From Rhodanobacter ginsengisoli (GTDB taxonomy: Bacteria; Pseudomonadota; Gammaproteobacteria; Xanthomonadales; Rhodanobacteraceae), in assembly GCF_042657065.1 (NCBI RefSeq), contig NZ_JBHSNF010000003.1:310001-374000 (forward strand): a stretch of DNA of 64,000 bases. Reading direction: 5' to 3'. Within the stretch, counting starts at the first letter, position 1. Each line of letters starts with the position of its first letter. Positions 45,201 to 51,642 of this stretch are shown one piece after another. The notes under the pieces were generated by a model, which saw only the letters and a program-made list of their open reading frames with translations, was not told the DNA's origin and ran no database searches. The position numbers and the translations under genes were made by a program.

Positions 45201-45794
45201 GACCAGGCCGGTGGCCGCGGCATTCGCCGGCATGCCGGTCATGGCCTCGTGGTCGAAGCCCGACTGCGCCAGCGCCAGGCCGCCGTGTTCCTTGATCACC
45301 CGCAAGCCGCGGGCGCCATCGCTGCCGGTGCCGGCCAGCACGATGCATACGGCCCGATGGCCCTGGTCCTCGGCCAGTGAAGTGAAGAACGTATCGATCG
45401 GCCGGCGATGCTCCCGCGGCGGTGCCGGTTTGGACACCTGCAGTACACCGTTGGTGATGGCCAGCGTGGCATTCGGTGGAATCACGTAGATATGCCGTGC
45501 CTGGACCCTTGCGCCGTCGGTGGCCTCGAGCACCGGCATGCTGGTGCTGCGGCTGATCAGTTCGACAAGCAGGCTGCGATGATCCGGTGCCAGATGCTGG
45601 ACCAGCACGAACGCCAGCTCGCAGTCGGCCGGCATGTTCGAGAAGAACTCCTTGAACGCGTCCAGTCCGCCAGCGGAAGCGCCGATGGCGACGATCATCA
45701 CGTGCTCTGGCGGTGTCTTGCGTATTTTCGCCGTTCGGCTGCCGGCACCGGCGGTGGGGGCAGGGGACTTGGCTGGTTTTGACGGCGAGGGCAT
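42225..45794 (-). CDS. CheB-CheR-PAS-HWE histidine kinase fusion protein
   Basis: The 1189-residue soluble protein begins with a CheB methylesterase domain (about 30-215: IVAIGASAGGLDAF, LVQHLAPDHRS, LAGTGSDGARG, showing the Ser-His-Asp triad). CheR follows (about 235-500: VWVPGCASGEEAYSIAIAL, FATDIDDQAIETARAGRY, SCRNLLIYLNN). A PAS-like region, a long glutamate-rich coiled coil (about 680-760) and two PAS domains (about 765-970) come next. The C-terminal HWE/HisKA_2 kinase has ELNHRVKNTLATVQAVAQQT with the phospho-histidine and HELATNAAKYGAL. Such CheB/CheR-PAS kinases occur in many proteobacteria; their targets are mostly unknown. It has its own single-domain regulator downstream. Confidence 0.94.
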   Translation of the reverse strand: MPSPSKPAKSPAPTAGAGSRTAKIRKTPPEHVMIVAIGASAGGLDAFKEFFSNMPADCELAFVLVQHLAPDHRSLLVELISRSTSMPVLEATDGARVQARHIYVIPPNATLAITNGVLQVSKPAPPREHRRPIDTFFTSLAEDQGHRAVCIVLAGTGSDGARGLRVIKEHGGLALAQSGFDHEAMTGMPANAAATGLVDAVLPAAQMPRRLLAYQEQMRTARHPSSKDAVAGNEKETAIQLKTICELLHAGVGHDFGQYKDKTLLRRIERRMLVVQAGTLSAYVDYLRQNPNEHELLFREFLIGVTEFFRDAAAFEALQTIAIPKMLEGKTSADVLRVWVPGCASGEEAYSIAIALREAMDPQRGPKVKIFATDIDDQAIETARAGRYRSPLSGISAERQARWFSKDRDHYVVSKQIREMCIFSPHSVIKDPPFSRMDLVSCRNLLIYLNNDLQEQLVQSFHYALRPQGFLLLGSSERLARSARLFTEVDKKQRLYVRREDVRTHPRNFPSSRTRPTNHVGPAAPVATRRVENVIEQQVRQALAPWSPAYVVVDTHHEVLHFGGDTGRYLGPSSGTATLNLFQLLDRPLRGVVRAAVLQAFASGQRVLREGLSTMVNGHERPLRLIVEPLRADADDDKFDMCMVAFHEIDYAPRSAGASTSDGPADDSTDLHALEDELRITRVQLHDAIDLHEVASEELKSANEEYQSVNEELQSANEELETSSEEMQSINEELQTVNAELSSKNDALNQVNSDIRNLLDSTHIATLFLDRHLAIRSYTPVMTKLFHLREGDKGRPITEISPLIAYPELKDDVARVLRELTVTERTLVGIDNAPTFLLRMRPYLTIDNVVDGVVLTFVDITQGQRLSNEHARLAAIVNSSRDAIFGFSLDDRISSWNASAERIFGLKSSQVVGQPLSMLLPADASAEARAFFCGQARQPQLEDFEISWTRPDGSSVPLELSYSPVRDADGQAVAGRLIARDVTERHRALRHAEIMLGELNHRVKNTLATVQAVAQQTAVNATDLEGFNESFLARLLALSNTHNLLARDAWNGAPLADIINNELAPYSHGDELRVQLHGDNLTLLPKHALALSMAIHELATNAAKYGALSVATGQVSIGWTTRKTLQGRRLHLQWAESGGPVVVPPEHHGFGSRLINEGLPYELDGQVTLAFLTHGVTCVIDVPLSNGTS

Positions 45795-45892
45795 GCGGTG
45801 AAGCCTGGAATCCAGGCAACGCCCGGATGAACCGGCAGCATAACGCAGGGCATTGTTTACACCGCGCGATTGCGGCTGCGGTGGACGCCGGC

Positions 45893-46336
45893 TCAGTGCG
45901 AGGCGGCAAAATCCGTGTCGTTCCGCGCCGGGTCACCCAGCTGACTCAACAGGATCGCGGTGCGCACGGTGAATTCGTTCCAGCTCGGCAGCGCGGCAAT
46001 CTCCAGCCAGTCGCTCCATTCGGGTGACACCGAAGCATCCGTGCTGTCGGCGGCGGCGCGCCGACCGGCACCGATCGCCTCCCTGATCGCGGGCATGCTG
46101 GCGAGGAAGTGGCGCATGGTTTCCCTGTCGCCCTCGGACAGGCGGCTTGCCGGCGAGGAGGCCAGCCATTCGCAGGCCATCTCCATTTCCCACTGGTACT
46201 CGGAGGCGAGGAACCACGTGAAGGCATCACCTTCCGCCCGGCCGCACGCGATGGCACGGGCATGCTCCTGAAACGTCCGCAGTGTCGACGCGAACCGGTC
46301 CACGGTGGTGCAGGGAATTTCAGTCATCGCCAACAT
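45893..46336 (-). CDS. hypothetical protein, unknown function
   Basis: The 147-residue soluble, mostly helical protein is rich in tryptophan and acidic residues (for example FTWFLASEYQWEMEMACEWLASS and SPEWSDWLEIAALPSWNEFTV). I recognise no family and see no signal peptide or membrane segment. The start ATG 46336 has GAGAGGG 7 bases upstream and is preferred over in-frame alternatives at 46372 and 46327. It lies 98 bases upstream of the CheB-CheR kinase gene on the same strand and might be co-transcribed with it. Confidence 0.65.
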   Translation of the reverse strand: MLAMTEIPCTTVDRFASTLRTFQEHARAIACGRAEGDAFTWFLASEYQWEMEMACEWLASSPASRLSEGDRETMRHFLASMPAIREAIGAGRRAAADSTDASVSPEWSDWLEIAALPSWNEFTVRTAILLSQLGDPARNDTDFAASH

Positions 46337-46714
46337 GTGCAAGCCCTCTCGCGGGACGCGCCGAAGAATCACGGTATCGGCAATCCGGGTTGGCGCGATT
46401 CCTCATCCCGCCTGCCGTGGAGCTATGCATGGGCAATGCCAATGCCTTTGCGCCGCGGCCGCCGCCGGATGAGCGCGAGCTCGCGTGACGGCCCCGGGAG
46501 GCAGCGGGCGCGGGCCCTCGCCGGTGGGGATCCGCCGCGCAGCCACGCCATCCGGCGGGCACCCGTCATCGCGCGGCGGGCGGGTATCGGCGCGAGGGGC
46601 CACGATGGGCGTGCGTCGATGCCGGCGCTTTCGCGCGTTGCGTTCAGCCGGGGGCGAGCGGTGCCCGGCGACCGTTTGCGTCACGTTTTGACGGGGTGAC
46701 GTGAAAATGAGGTG
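46337..46714. other. intergenic region, nothing recognised
   Basis: About 380 bases lie between the hypothetical gene and the M24 peptidase gene. The stretch is very GC-rich in its second half. Small open frames on both strands have no family resemblance. No clear hairpin terminator or promoter was seen. Confidence 0.4.
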
Positions 46715-47389
46715 TCAGGTCGTCACGCCGTGGCTCAGCAGATCCTCGTGGAAGGCGCCGAACGGTTCGCTCGGATGGGCCAGCTGGATCTCCAGGATCC
46801 ACAGCCCGTCCGACGGTGGCGCCGCCAGGTCGCCGAGGTCGCCGCCCTTGTGGATCGCGTGCGGGAAGTCGCTGACCCGGTGCCCCTTGATCGCGTGGTT
46901 GAGCCGCCAGCCCATCGCCTCGGCACGCGCGCCCGCAAACGCATACAGCGCCTGGCCGCTCAGCGCGCGGGTGCGCCAGGCATCGGCCACTTCATGGAAC
47001 AGCGTCCGCGCGGCCTCGGCGCAGGCCAGCCGTTCCGGTGCGTCGCCCACCACGAAGGTGTCGCCCACATCGCCTTCGTGACCGTCGAACACCAGGCCCA
47101 GGTCGATGAAATAGCTGTCGTTCGCGCCCAGCCGCACGTTCGGCTCGGAGCGCTGGCGATAGGTCCTGGTGGTGTTCGGCCCGATCCGGATCAGCACCGG
47201 ATGCCACAGCCGCTCGCAGCCCAGCTCGCGGAACACCTCGGCTGCCTCGAACTTCGCTTCCTCCTCGCTGATGCCCGGGCGCATGCGCTGGCGGATGCCA
47301 TGCAGCGCGGCCCAGGTCTTCTCGCGCGCCCGTTGCATCAGGGCGGGGTCGAAGCGCCGGCCTACGGCTTCGCGTTCCGGGTCGGTCAT
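46715..47389 (-). CDS. M24 (methionine aminopeptidase/prolidase-fold) family protein
   Basis: The 224-residue protein has the pita-bread fold signatures RPGISEEEAKFEAAEVFRELG, the metal-ligand region DSYFIDLGLVFDGHEGDVGDTFVVGD (two aspartates) and a distal HAIKGHRVSDFPHAIHKGGDL with histidine ligands. The last glutamates come from WILEIQLAHP. It is shorter than prolidase and lacks the N-terminal creatinase domain. A peptidase or related hydrolase role is plausible; the substrate is unknown. GGAGAG lies just upstream of ATG 47389. A DUF1304 membrane protein gene precedes it by 77 bases. Confidence 0.82.
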   Translation of the reverse strand: MTDPEREAVGRRFDPALMQRAREKTWAALHGIRQRMRPGISEEEAKFEAAEVFRELGCERLWHPVLIRIGPNTTRTYRQRSEPNVRLGANDSYFIDLGLVFDGHEGDVGDTFVVGDAPERLACAEAARTLFHEVADAWRTRALSGQALYAFAGARAEAMGWRLNHAIKGHRVSDFPHAIHKGGDLGDLAAPPSDGLWILEIQLAHPSEPFGAFHEDLLSHGVTT

Positions 47390-47466
47390 CAGCTCTCCGG
47401 TGATTCGTGGGGGATTTGCGTCGATAGGGGGTATCTTCCCGCGATCACCCCGGGCAGTGCACCCGA

Positions 47467-47835
47467 TCAGGCCGGCGCTTGGCTCAGTAGCAGGAGGCCG
47501 AGCCCGATCGCGGCCGGCAGTGCCTGGATCCACAGGATCTTCCGGGCCGCGGTCAGCCCGCCGAAGATGCCGGCGACCAGCACGCAACCGAGGAAGAATG
47601 CCTTCACGCCGAAACCGGCGCTGCCCAGGTAAAGGCCCCAGGCCAGCCCGGCCGCGAGGAAGCCGTTGTACAGCCCCTGGTTGGCGGCCAGTGCCCTGGA
47701 CTGCTCGGCGAATTCCACGCTGAGACCGAAGGCGCGCCGACCGGAGGGCCGGGTCCACAGGAACATTTCCAGGATCAGAAACCACAGGTGGAGCAGGGCG
47801 ATCAGGGCGATCACGATGTTCGCGGCGAAGGACAT
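47467..47835 (-). CDS. DUF1304 family small membrane protein
   Basis: The 122-residue protein has four hydrophobic helices (about 5-28, 50-70, 75-95 and 100-118). The N-terminus MSFAANIVIALIALLHLWFLILEMFLWTRPSGRRAFG and ALAANQGLYNGFLAAGLAWGL are characteristic of DUF1304. Function is unknown. It is upstream of the M24 gene on the same strand and may be co-transcribed. Confidence 0.85.
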   Translation of the reverse strand: MSFAANIVIALIALLHLWFLILEMFLWTRPSGRRAFGLSVEFAEQSRALAANQGLYNGFLAAGLAWGLYLGSAGFGVKAFFLGCVLVAGIFGGLTAARKILWIQALPAAIGLGLLLLSQAPA

Positions 47836-47977
47836 GGCGCGGTTTCCCCTGGATGGCGACAGTTGACGGCTGCAGCGCGGAGTGTCGCAGCAGGCTCATC
47901 GGCCTGCAATTGCGTGCGGGCAGCGTCGGGTCGCCGCCGGGTTCGGCGACCCGGCCGACGCGGATCCGCGGGATTGC

Positions 47978-49147
47978 TCAGCCCGGCGGCAGGACGGGGA
48001 CCGGCATGCCGTCGATCGCCGGCTCCGACGCGCCCAGCCGGCGCAACAGCCGGTAGTGCGAGGCAATACCCGCGGCGAAGCTGCGGTGGGTCAGGTAGGG
48101 CACGCCGTGCTCACGACAGGTCGCCTCGACCACGCGGGCGACCATCGGGTAATGCACATGCGATATGCGCGGGAACAAGTGGTGTTCGATCTGGAAATTG
48201 AGTCCGCCGATCAGCCAGCTCAATACGCGGCTGTCGCGGGCGAAATCCACCGTGGTCTGCATCTGGTGGATCGCCCACGGCGTGTCGATGCGCCTGCCGC
48301 TGGCGTCGGGCAGCGGAAAAGCCGCCTCTTCCACCACGTGGGCCATCTGGAATACCAGCGCCAGCAGCACCCCGGCGACCGCCGAGACCAGGGTGTAGAA
48401 CAGCAGTACGGTGCCGAGCGGGTGGAACATCAGCGGCAGGCCGAAGGCAAGCGTGAAGAACACCAGCTTCCCCAGCAGCAGCCGGGCCAGGTCCCAGCCG
48501 CGCGGGCGACTGAACGGGCGTTCGCCGATGGTGCCGCTGATCAGGTCGCGAAAGTCGCCGTACAGATGCCAGCGGAGCGCGGTCACGCCGTACAGCAGCC
48601 ACAGGTAGATGTGCTGCCAGCGATGCCATGGCCGCCGCGGTTGCGACGGCGACAAGCGTCCCAGCACGCCCAGCTCGATATCGCTGTCGTGCCCGGAGAC
48701 ATTCACCCAGGTGTGATGGAAGCGGCCGTGCTTCCATTGCCAGATGTACGAGCTGCCGCCGACCATGTCCAGCGCAAGCGCCATCAGGCGGTTGACCCGG
48801 GCGTGCCGCGAATACGCCTGATGGCCGCCGTCGTGCATGATGTTGAAGCCGATCAGGGCCGTCGCGGTGCCCAGCACCAGGGCGAGGCCCAGCCCCTGCC
48901 ACCAGCTGACGGCGAACCACACCAGCGCCACGTAGCTCAGGGCGAACGTGGCCAGGATGATCGTCGTCTTGAGGTACATCTGTGCGCTGTCGCGCTGTCG
49001 TGTACCGGTCCGCTTGAACTCGGCCTCGACGCGCTGCCGCAGTTCGCGATGGAACGAGTTGTCGCCGCTGAACTTCAGCGGCTCGTCACGGATACCCGGT
49101 GGTTCGGCGAAAGCATGGCCCCCGCGATGTGATGAATCGAGGGACAT
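47978..49147 (-). CDS. membrane fatty acid desaturase
   Basis: The 389-residue membrane enzyme has the three histidine boxes of acyl-lipid or acyl-CoA desaturases: HDGGH (in IMHDGGHQAYS), HHTWVN (in GRFHHTWVNVSGHD) and QIEHH (in LNFQIEHHLFPRISHVHYP). The glutamine form of the third box is typical of front-end (delta-5/delta-6-like) desaturases, but no cytochrome b5 domain is fused. Four or more membrane segments separate the boxes. It introduces a double bond into a fatty acyl chain using O2 and a di-iron centre; regiospecificity cannot be read from sequence. No electron-transfer partner is adjacent. Confidence 0.93.
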   Translation of the reverse strand: MSLDSSHRGGHAFAEPPGIRDEPLKFSGDNSFHRELRQRVEAEFKRTGTRQRDSAQMYLKTTIILATFALSYVALVWFAVSWWQGLGLALVLGTATALIGFNIMHDGGHQAYSRHARVNRLMALALDMVGGSSYIWQWKHGRFHHTWVNVSGHDSDIELGVLGRLSPSQPRRPWHRWQHIYLWLLYGVTALRWHLYGDFRDLISGTIGERPFSRPRGWDLARLLLGKLVFFTLAFGLPLMFHPLGTVLLFYTLVSAVAGVLLALVFQMAHVVEEAAFPLPDASGRRIDTPWAIHQMQTTVDFARDSRVLSWLIGGLNFQIEHHLFPRISHVHYPMVARVVEATCREHGVPYLTHRSFAAGIASHYRLLRRLGASEPAIDGMPVPVLPPG

Positions 49148-49284
49148 GGCAAGGCCTGGCGAACGATAAGGCCGCAGTCTACCTTGTCGGGCGTAACGCC
49201 TGCGTCACGGCCGTGCATGGCAGGCGTGAGCAGGAAGCCGTGCGTCGGGACGCGTTCGCGGGAACGTGCGGCACCGTCGCCTGG

Positions 49285-50010
49285 TCAGGTCGCGGCCTTG
49301 AACGTGACGACCAGCACGTCGCGATGCGCCGGGAGGGCCGGATCGAACGCGGTCACCGCGGTCACCCCGTGGCTGACCCGGGCGTCGTCCACCAGGGCCG
49401 CATCCAGCGGATGGGTGAGGGTGAAGCTGCCCAGCAGCCCGCCGTCGTCGGCGTGGATGGTGGTGGTGCCACTCTCGATGTTCTGGCGATCGATCAGCAG
49501 CACCAGCACATAGTCGACGCCGTCACGGTGCACGCCTTCGGGTGTCGGTTCGCCGGCTTCGCCGGCGCTGGCCTCGATGCGGAACTGGTGCGTCTCGACG
49601 TGCCAGTGGCGGTTGTCCGGTGCCAGCGGCGCAAACAACTGGTAGCCGAACTCGATGATGCGGCGCAGGCTCGTGCCATCGGCCAGGGCCGGGCTGATCG
49701 GCCGGAACCAGCGCTGGATGTCGCCCTGCAGCGGATTGTGCTGCAGGCTCTGGAAGTGCGGCTGGTGGGATTCGCGCTGCAACCGGCCCTCCGGCCCGAT
49801 CGAAAACGTGGCATGGCGCCGGCGTCTGCGGCGCCCGGTGGCGGCAAGGTAGGTATCCGGCGCGAGGTCGTTCCAGCTCGCGGCAAACGCCGGCCAGTCG
49901 TCCATCGACGCTCCGTCCAGCATGCCGCGCATGACGTCTCCGGCAACAAATGCAAATCCATCGGCTCGCAGCGTGGCCTGCAGCATGGATGTCGAGGGCG
50001 ATACGGTCAT
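49285..50010 (-). CDS. 2-oxoglutarate/Fe(II) dioxygenase, amino-acid hydroxylase (BsmA/IDO-like) family
   Basis: The 241-residue cytosolic protein has the Fe-binding H-x-D in EGVHRDGVDYVLVLL and the distal histidine in DDARVSHGVTAVT, with an arginine for 2-oxoglutarate expected nearby (AHRDVLVVTF). Flanking motifs HWHVETHQFRIEA and SGTTTIHADDGG fit the 2OG-Fe dioxygenase family that contains bacterial L-isoleucine and L-methionine/leucine oxidising enzymes. The start at ATG 50010 begins MTVSPSTS. It is divergent from the metX-metB-hom operon, about 300 bases from the met boxes. A link to methionine metabolism is suggestive only. Confidence 0.8.
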   Translation of the reverse strand: MTVSPSTSMLQATLRADGFAFVAGDVMRGMLDGASMDDWPAFAASWNDLAPDTYLAATGRRRRRRHATFSIGPEGRLQRESHQPHFQSLQHNPLQGDIQRWFRPISPALADGTSLRRIIEFGYQLFAPLAPDNRHWHVETHQFRIEASAGEAGEPTPEGVHRDGVDYVLVLLIDRQNIESGTTTIHADDGGLLGSFTLTHPLDAALVDDARVSHGVTAVTAFDPALPAHRDVLVVTFKAAT

Positions 50011-50290
50011 GTGGTCACGGTAGCAGGCGGGGCCGGGATTGTATGCGGCTGGCTGCGCCCGGTGAAGTCGAGTGGCCTGGAATGCCTGCGTCAGCCGGTC
50101 CGGCCTGGGGTGCCGGTTTGCGCGGCAGCGGGGTACGGCTGGCGACGGCGGCAAGATCGGACTGGATGTTCGTGGCGTCGGGGACCTGCGCCAGTGAACG
50201 CCGCGGCGGTTGCCGTGGCCGGCGGAAGCATGCGCGAACGGACGGGTCCGCGACGGATCGTGCCGGGTGGTGCGGACGGATCGTTCGATC

Positions 50291-50305
50291 ATGCTTTGAA
50301 AGCAT
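50291..50305. promoter_or_regulatory. 15-bp perfect dyad adjoining the met boxes
   Basis: ATGCTTTGAAAGCAT is a perfect palindrome around a central G and contains a T-N11-A spacing (50292 and 50304), the LysR-type pattern. It ends exactly where the met boxes begin. It could bind a LysR-type activator, but does not match the enterobacterial MetR consensus well. Confidence 0.4.
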
Positions 50306-50329
50306 ATACGTTTAGATGTTTAGACGTCT
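50306..50329 (+). promoter_or_regulatory. three tandem met boxes, MetJ operator of metX-metB-hom
   Basis: Three contiguous 8-base units occupy 50306-50313, 50314-50321 and 50322-50329. The third is AGACGTCT, an exact match to the MetJ consensus; the first two match at 6 of 8 positions each. Tandem, phased boxes are how MetJ binds cooperatively. The array ends one base before a TTGACA element, where binding would block RNA polymerase. The window's own metJ (3298) is the obvious regulator. Confidence 0.82.
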
Positions 50330-50330
50330 A

Positions 50331-50359
50331 TTGACAATGGCAAAACGAACATCCAATAT
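50331..50359 (+). promoter_or_regulatory. predicted promoter of the met operon
   Basis: A consensus TTGACA (50331-50336) is followed after 17 bases by CAATAT (50354-50359), a modest -10. Transcription starting near 50366 would begin right at the SAM-I aptamer (50368). An alternative TTGAAA at 50296-50301 has a poorer partner inside the met boxes. Confidence 0.55.
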
Positions 50360-50367
50360 CCGCTTCA

Positions 50368-50481
50368 CTCATCGAGACCGGCTGAGGGACAGGCCCTTTG
50401 AAGCCGGGGCAACCTGCGGAGCATTTCCGTCACGGTGCCAACTCCTGCGGAGGTGCCTCGCGGCACCTGCCGGTAGATGGG
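50368..50481 (+). promoter_or_regulatory. SAM-I (S-box) riboswitch aptamer in the metX leader
   Basis: The leader has the SAM-I core in order: GAGGGACAGGCCC, then TGAAGCC, GGCAACC, and GGTGCCAACTCC. P1 closes by pairing CTCATC (50368-50373) with GATGGG (50476-50481), with one G-U pair. A P4 hairpin pairs AGGTGCC (50451-50457) with GGCACCT (50462-50468). The order and the conserved unpaired bases match the S-box class. It senses S-adenosylmethionine and sits upstream of methionine genes. S-box control of met genes has been reported in Xanthomonas relatives. Confidence 0.93.
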
Positions 50482-50527
50482 CGTCATCCATGTCGCGGCG
50501 GCTTGCCGTCGATCCAGGGGCGACGAC

Positions 50528-50564
50528 CTTTCCGGTACCTCGCAGGGCGATGCCTACCGGAGAG
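50528..50564 (+). promoter_or_regulatory. metX: Shine-Dalgarno-sequestering hairpin of metX (riboswitch expression platform)
   Basis: CTTTCCGGTA (50528-50537) pairs over 10 bases, including one G-U, with TACCGGAGAG (50555-50564). The latter contains the metX ribosome binding site GGAGAG, 7 bases before ATG 50571. No T-run terminator follows the aptamer, so the switch probably works by hiding the ribosome binding site when SAM is bound. Confidence 0.7.
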
Positions 50565-50570
50565 AGTTCC

Positions 50571-51602
50571 ATGACGTTCCAGCCCGAAACCAGCCATGTC
50601 GAAGCCGGCCATGCGGCGTTTGCGGACATCGTGGAGCCGCCGTACACGCGGCGGCAGCTGACCACACTGCGCGGTTCGCGGCAGCTCCAGCTCACCCCGA
50701 AGTACGGCGACGGCCCACGCGAGGTCGAGGTGCGCTATCTGTGGTGCGGTGCCCCCGAGGCGCCGACGCTGATCGTGCAGGGCGGCATCTCGGCCAACCG
50801 CGACGTCGCCACGCTGGAGGACGATGCCGCCCCCGGCTGGTGGCAGGCGCTGGTGGGCCGTGACGCGGCGATCGACCTTACCCGCTGGCGGGTACTGGCG
50901 ATCGACTGGCTGACCCCGGTCCAGCTGGGCGCGAGCGCGGTATCCAGCGAGGACCAGGCAGATGCGCTGGCGGCACTGCTGCCGGCGCTGGGTATCCGCC
51001 ACGTGCATGCCTTCATCGGCTCCTCCTACGGCGCGATGGTGGCGCTGGCGTTCGCCGCGCGGCATCCGCTGCAGCTGGGGCGCCTGCTGCTGCTGGCCGG
51101 CGCCCACCGGCCGCATCCGCTGAGCACCGCGCAGCGCAGCGTGCAGCGCGGCATCGTGCGGCTCGGGCAGGCCAGCGGCCGGGTCGACGAGGCGCTGGCG
51201 CTGGCGCGTCAGCTGGCGATCACCACGTACCGCGGCAGCGCCGAGTTCGGCCGGCGCTTCGCCGGCGGCCCGGAGTGGCGCGACGATCGGTTCCACTTCC
51301 CGGTCGAGGACTATCTGGAACACCAGGGGCGGCGCTTCGTCGAGCGCTTCGATGCGGATCGCTTCCTGGCCCTGTCCGAGTCGATCGACCTGCACGACGT
51401 GACACCGGAGCAGATCCCCACGCCGGCCACCCTGATCGGTTTTCCGTCCGACCGGCTGGTGCCGCTGGCCGACCTGTGCGAGTTGCAGCGGCGGCTGCAT
51501 GGTCCGGCCACGCTGGAAGTGGTCGAGTCGGTGTATGGCCACGACGCATTCCTGAAAGAACCCGAGCAGCTCGCGCCGCTGTTGCGCGACGCGCTCGCCT
51601 GA
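50571..51602 (+). CDS. metX: homoserine O-acyltransferase (MetX family)
   Basis: The 343-residue alpha/beta-hydrolase-fold enzyme activates homoserine for methionine synthesis. Expected triad residues are visible: Ser152 in GSSYGAM, Asp294 in PSDRLVP and His324 in GHDAFL. The segment IVQGGISANRDVA...PGWWQALVG and DWLTPVQLGASAV resemble MetX proteins of Xanthomonas relatives, several of which use succinyl-CoA. Acyl donor choice is not settled by sequence here. I start at ATG 50571, after GGAGAG and after the riboswitch; a longer frame upstream runs through the aptamer and cannot be the real start. First gene of the metX-metB-hom operon. Confidence 0.93.
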   Translation: MTFQPETSHVEAGHAAFADIVEPPYTRRQLTTLRGSRQLQLTPKYGDGPREVEVRYLWCGAPEAPTLIVQGGISANRDVATLEDDAAPGWWQALVGRDAAIDLTRWRVLAIDWLTPVQLGASAVSSEDQADALAALLPALGIRHVHAFIGSSYGAMVALAFAARHPLQLGRLLLLAGAHRPHPLSTAQRSVQRGIVRLGQASGRVDEALALARQLAITTYRGSAEFGRRFAGGPEWRDDRFHFPVEDYLEHQGRRFVERFDADRFLALSESIDLHDVTPEQIPTPATLIGFPSDRLVPLADLCELQRRLHGPATLEVVESVYGHDAFLKEPEQLAPLLRDALA

Positions 51603-51642
51603 CTGCCTGCCCACCGAACATCAGCCGTAATGGAGACACCCC

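Noticed and set aside
50316..50570. N-terminal extension of metX upstream of ATG 50571
   Set aside because: The frame is open, but it passes through the SAM-I aptamer and the sequestering hairpin, and the family N-terminus begins after 50571.
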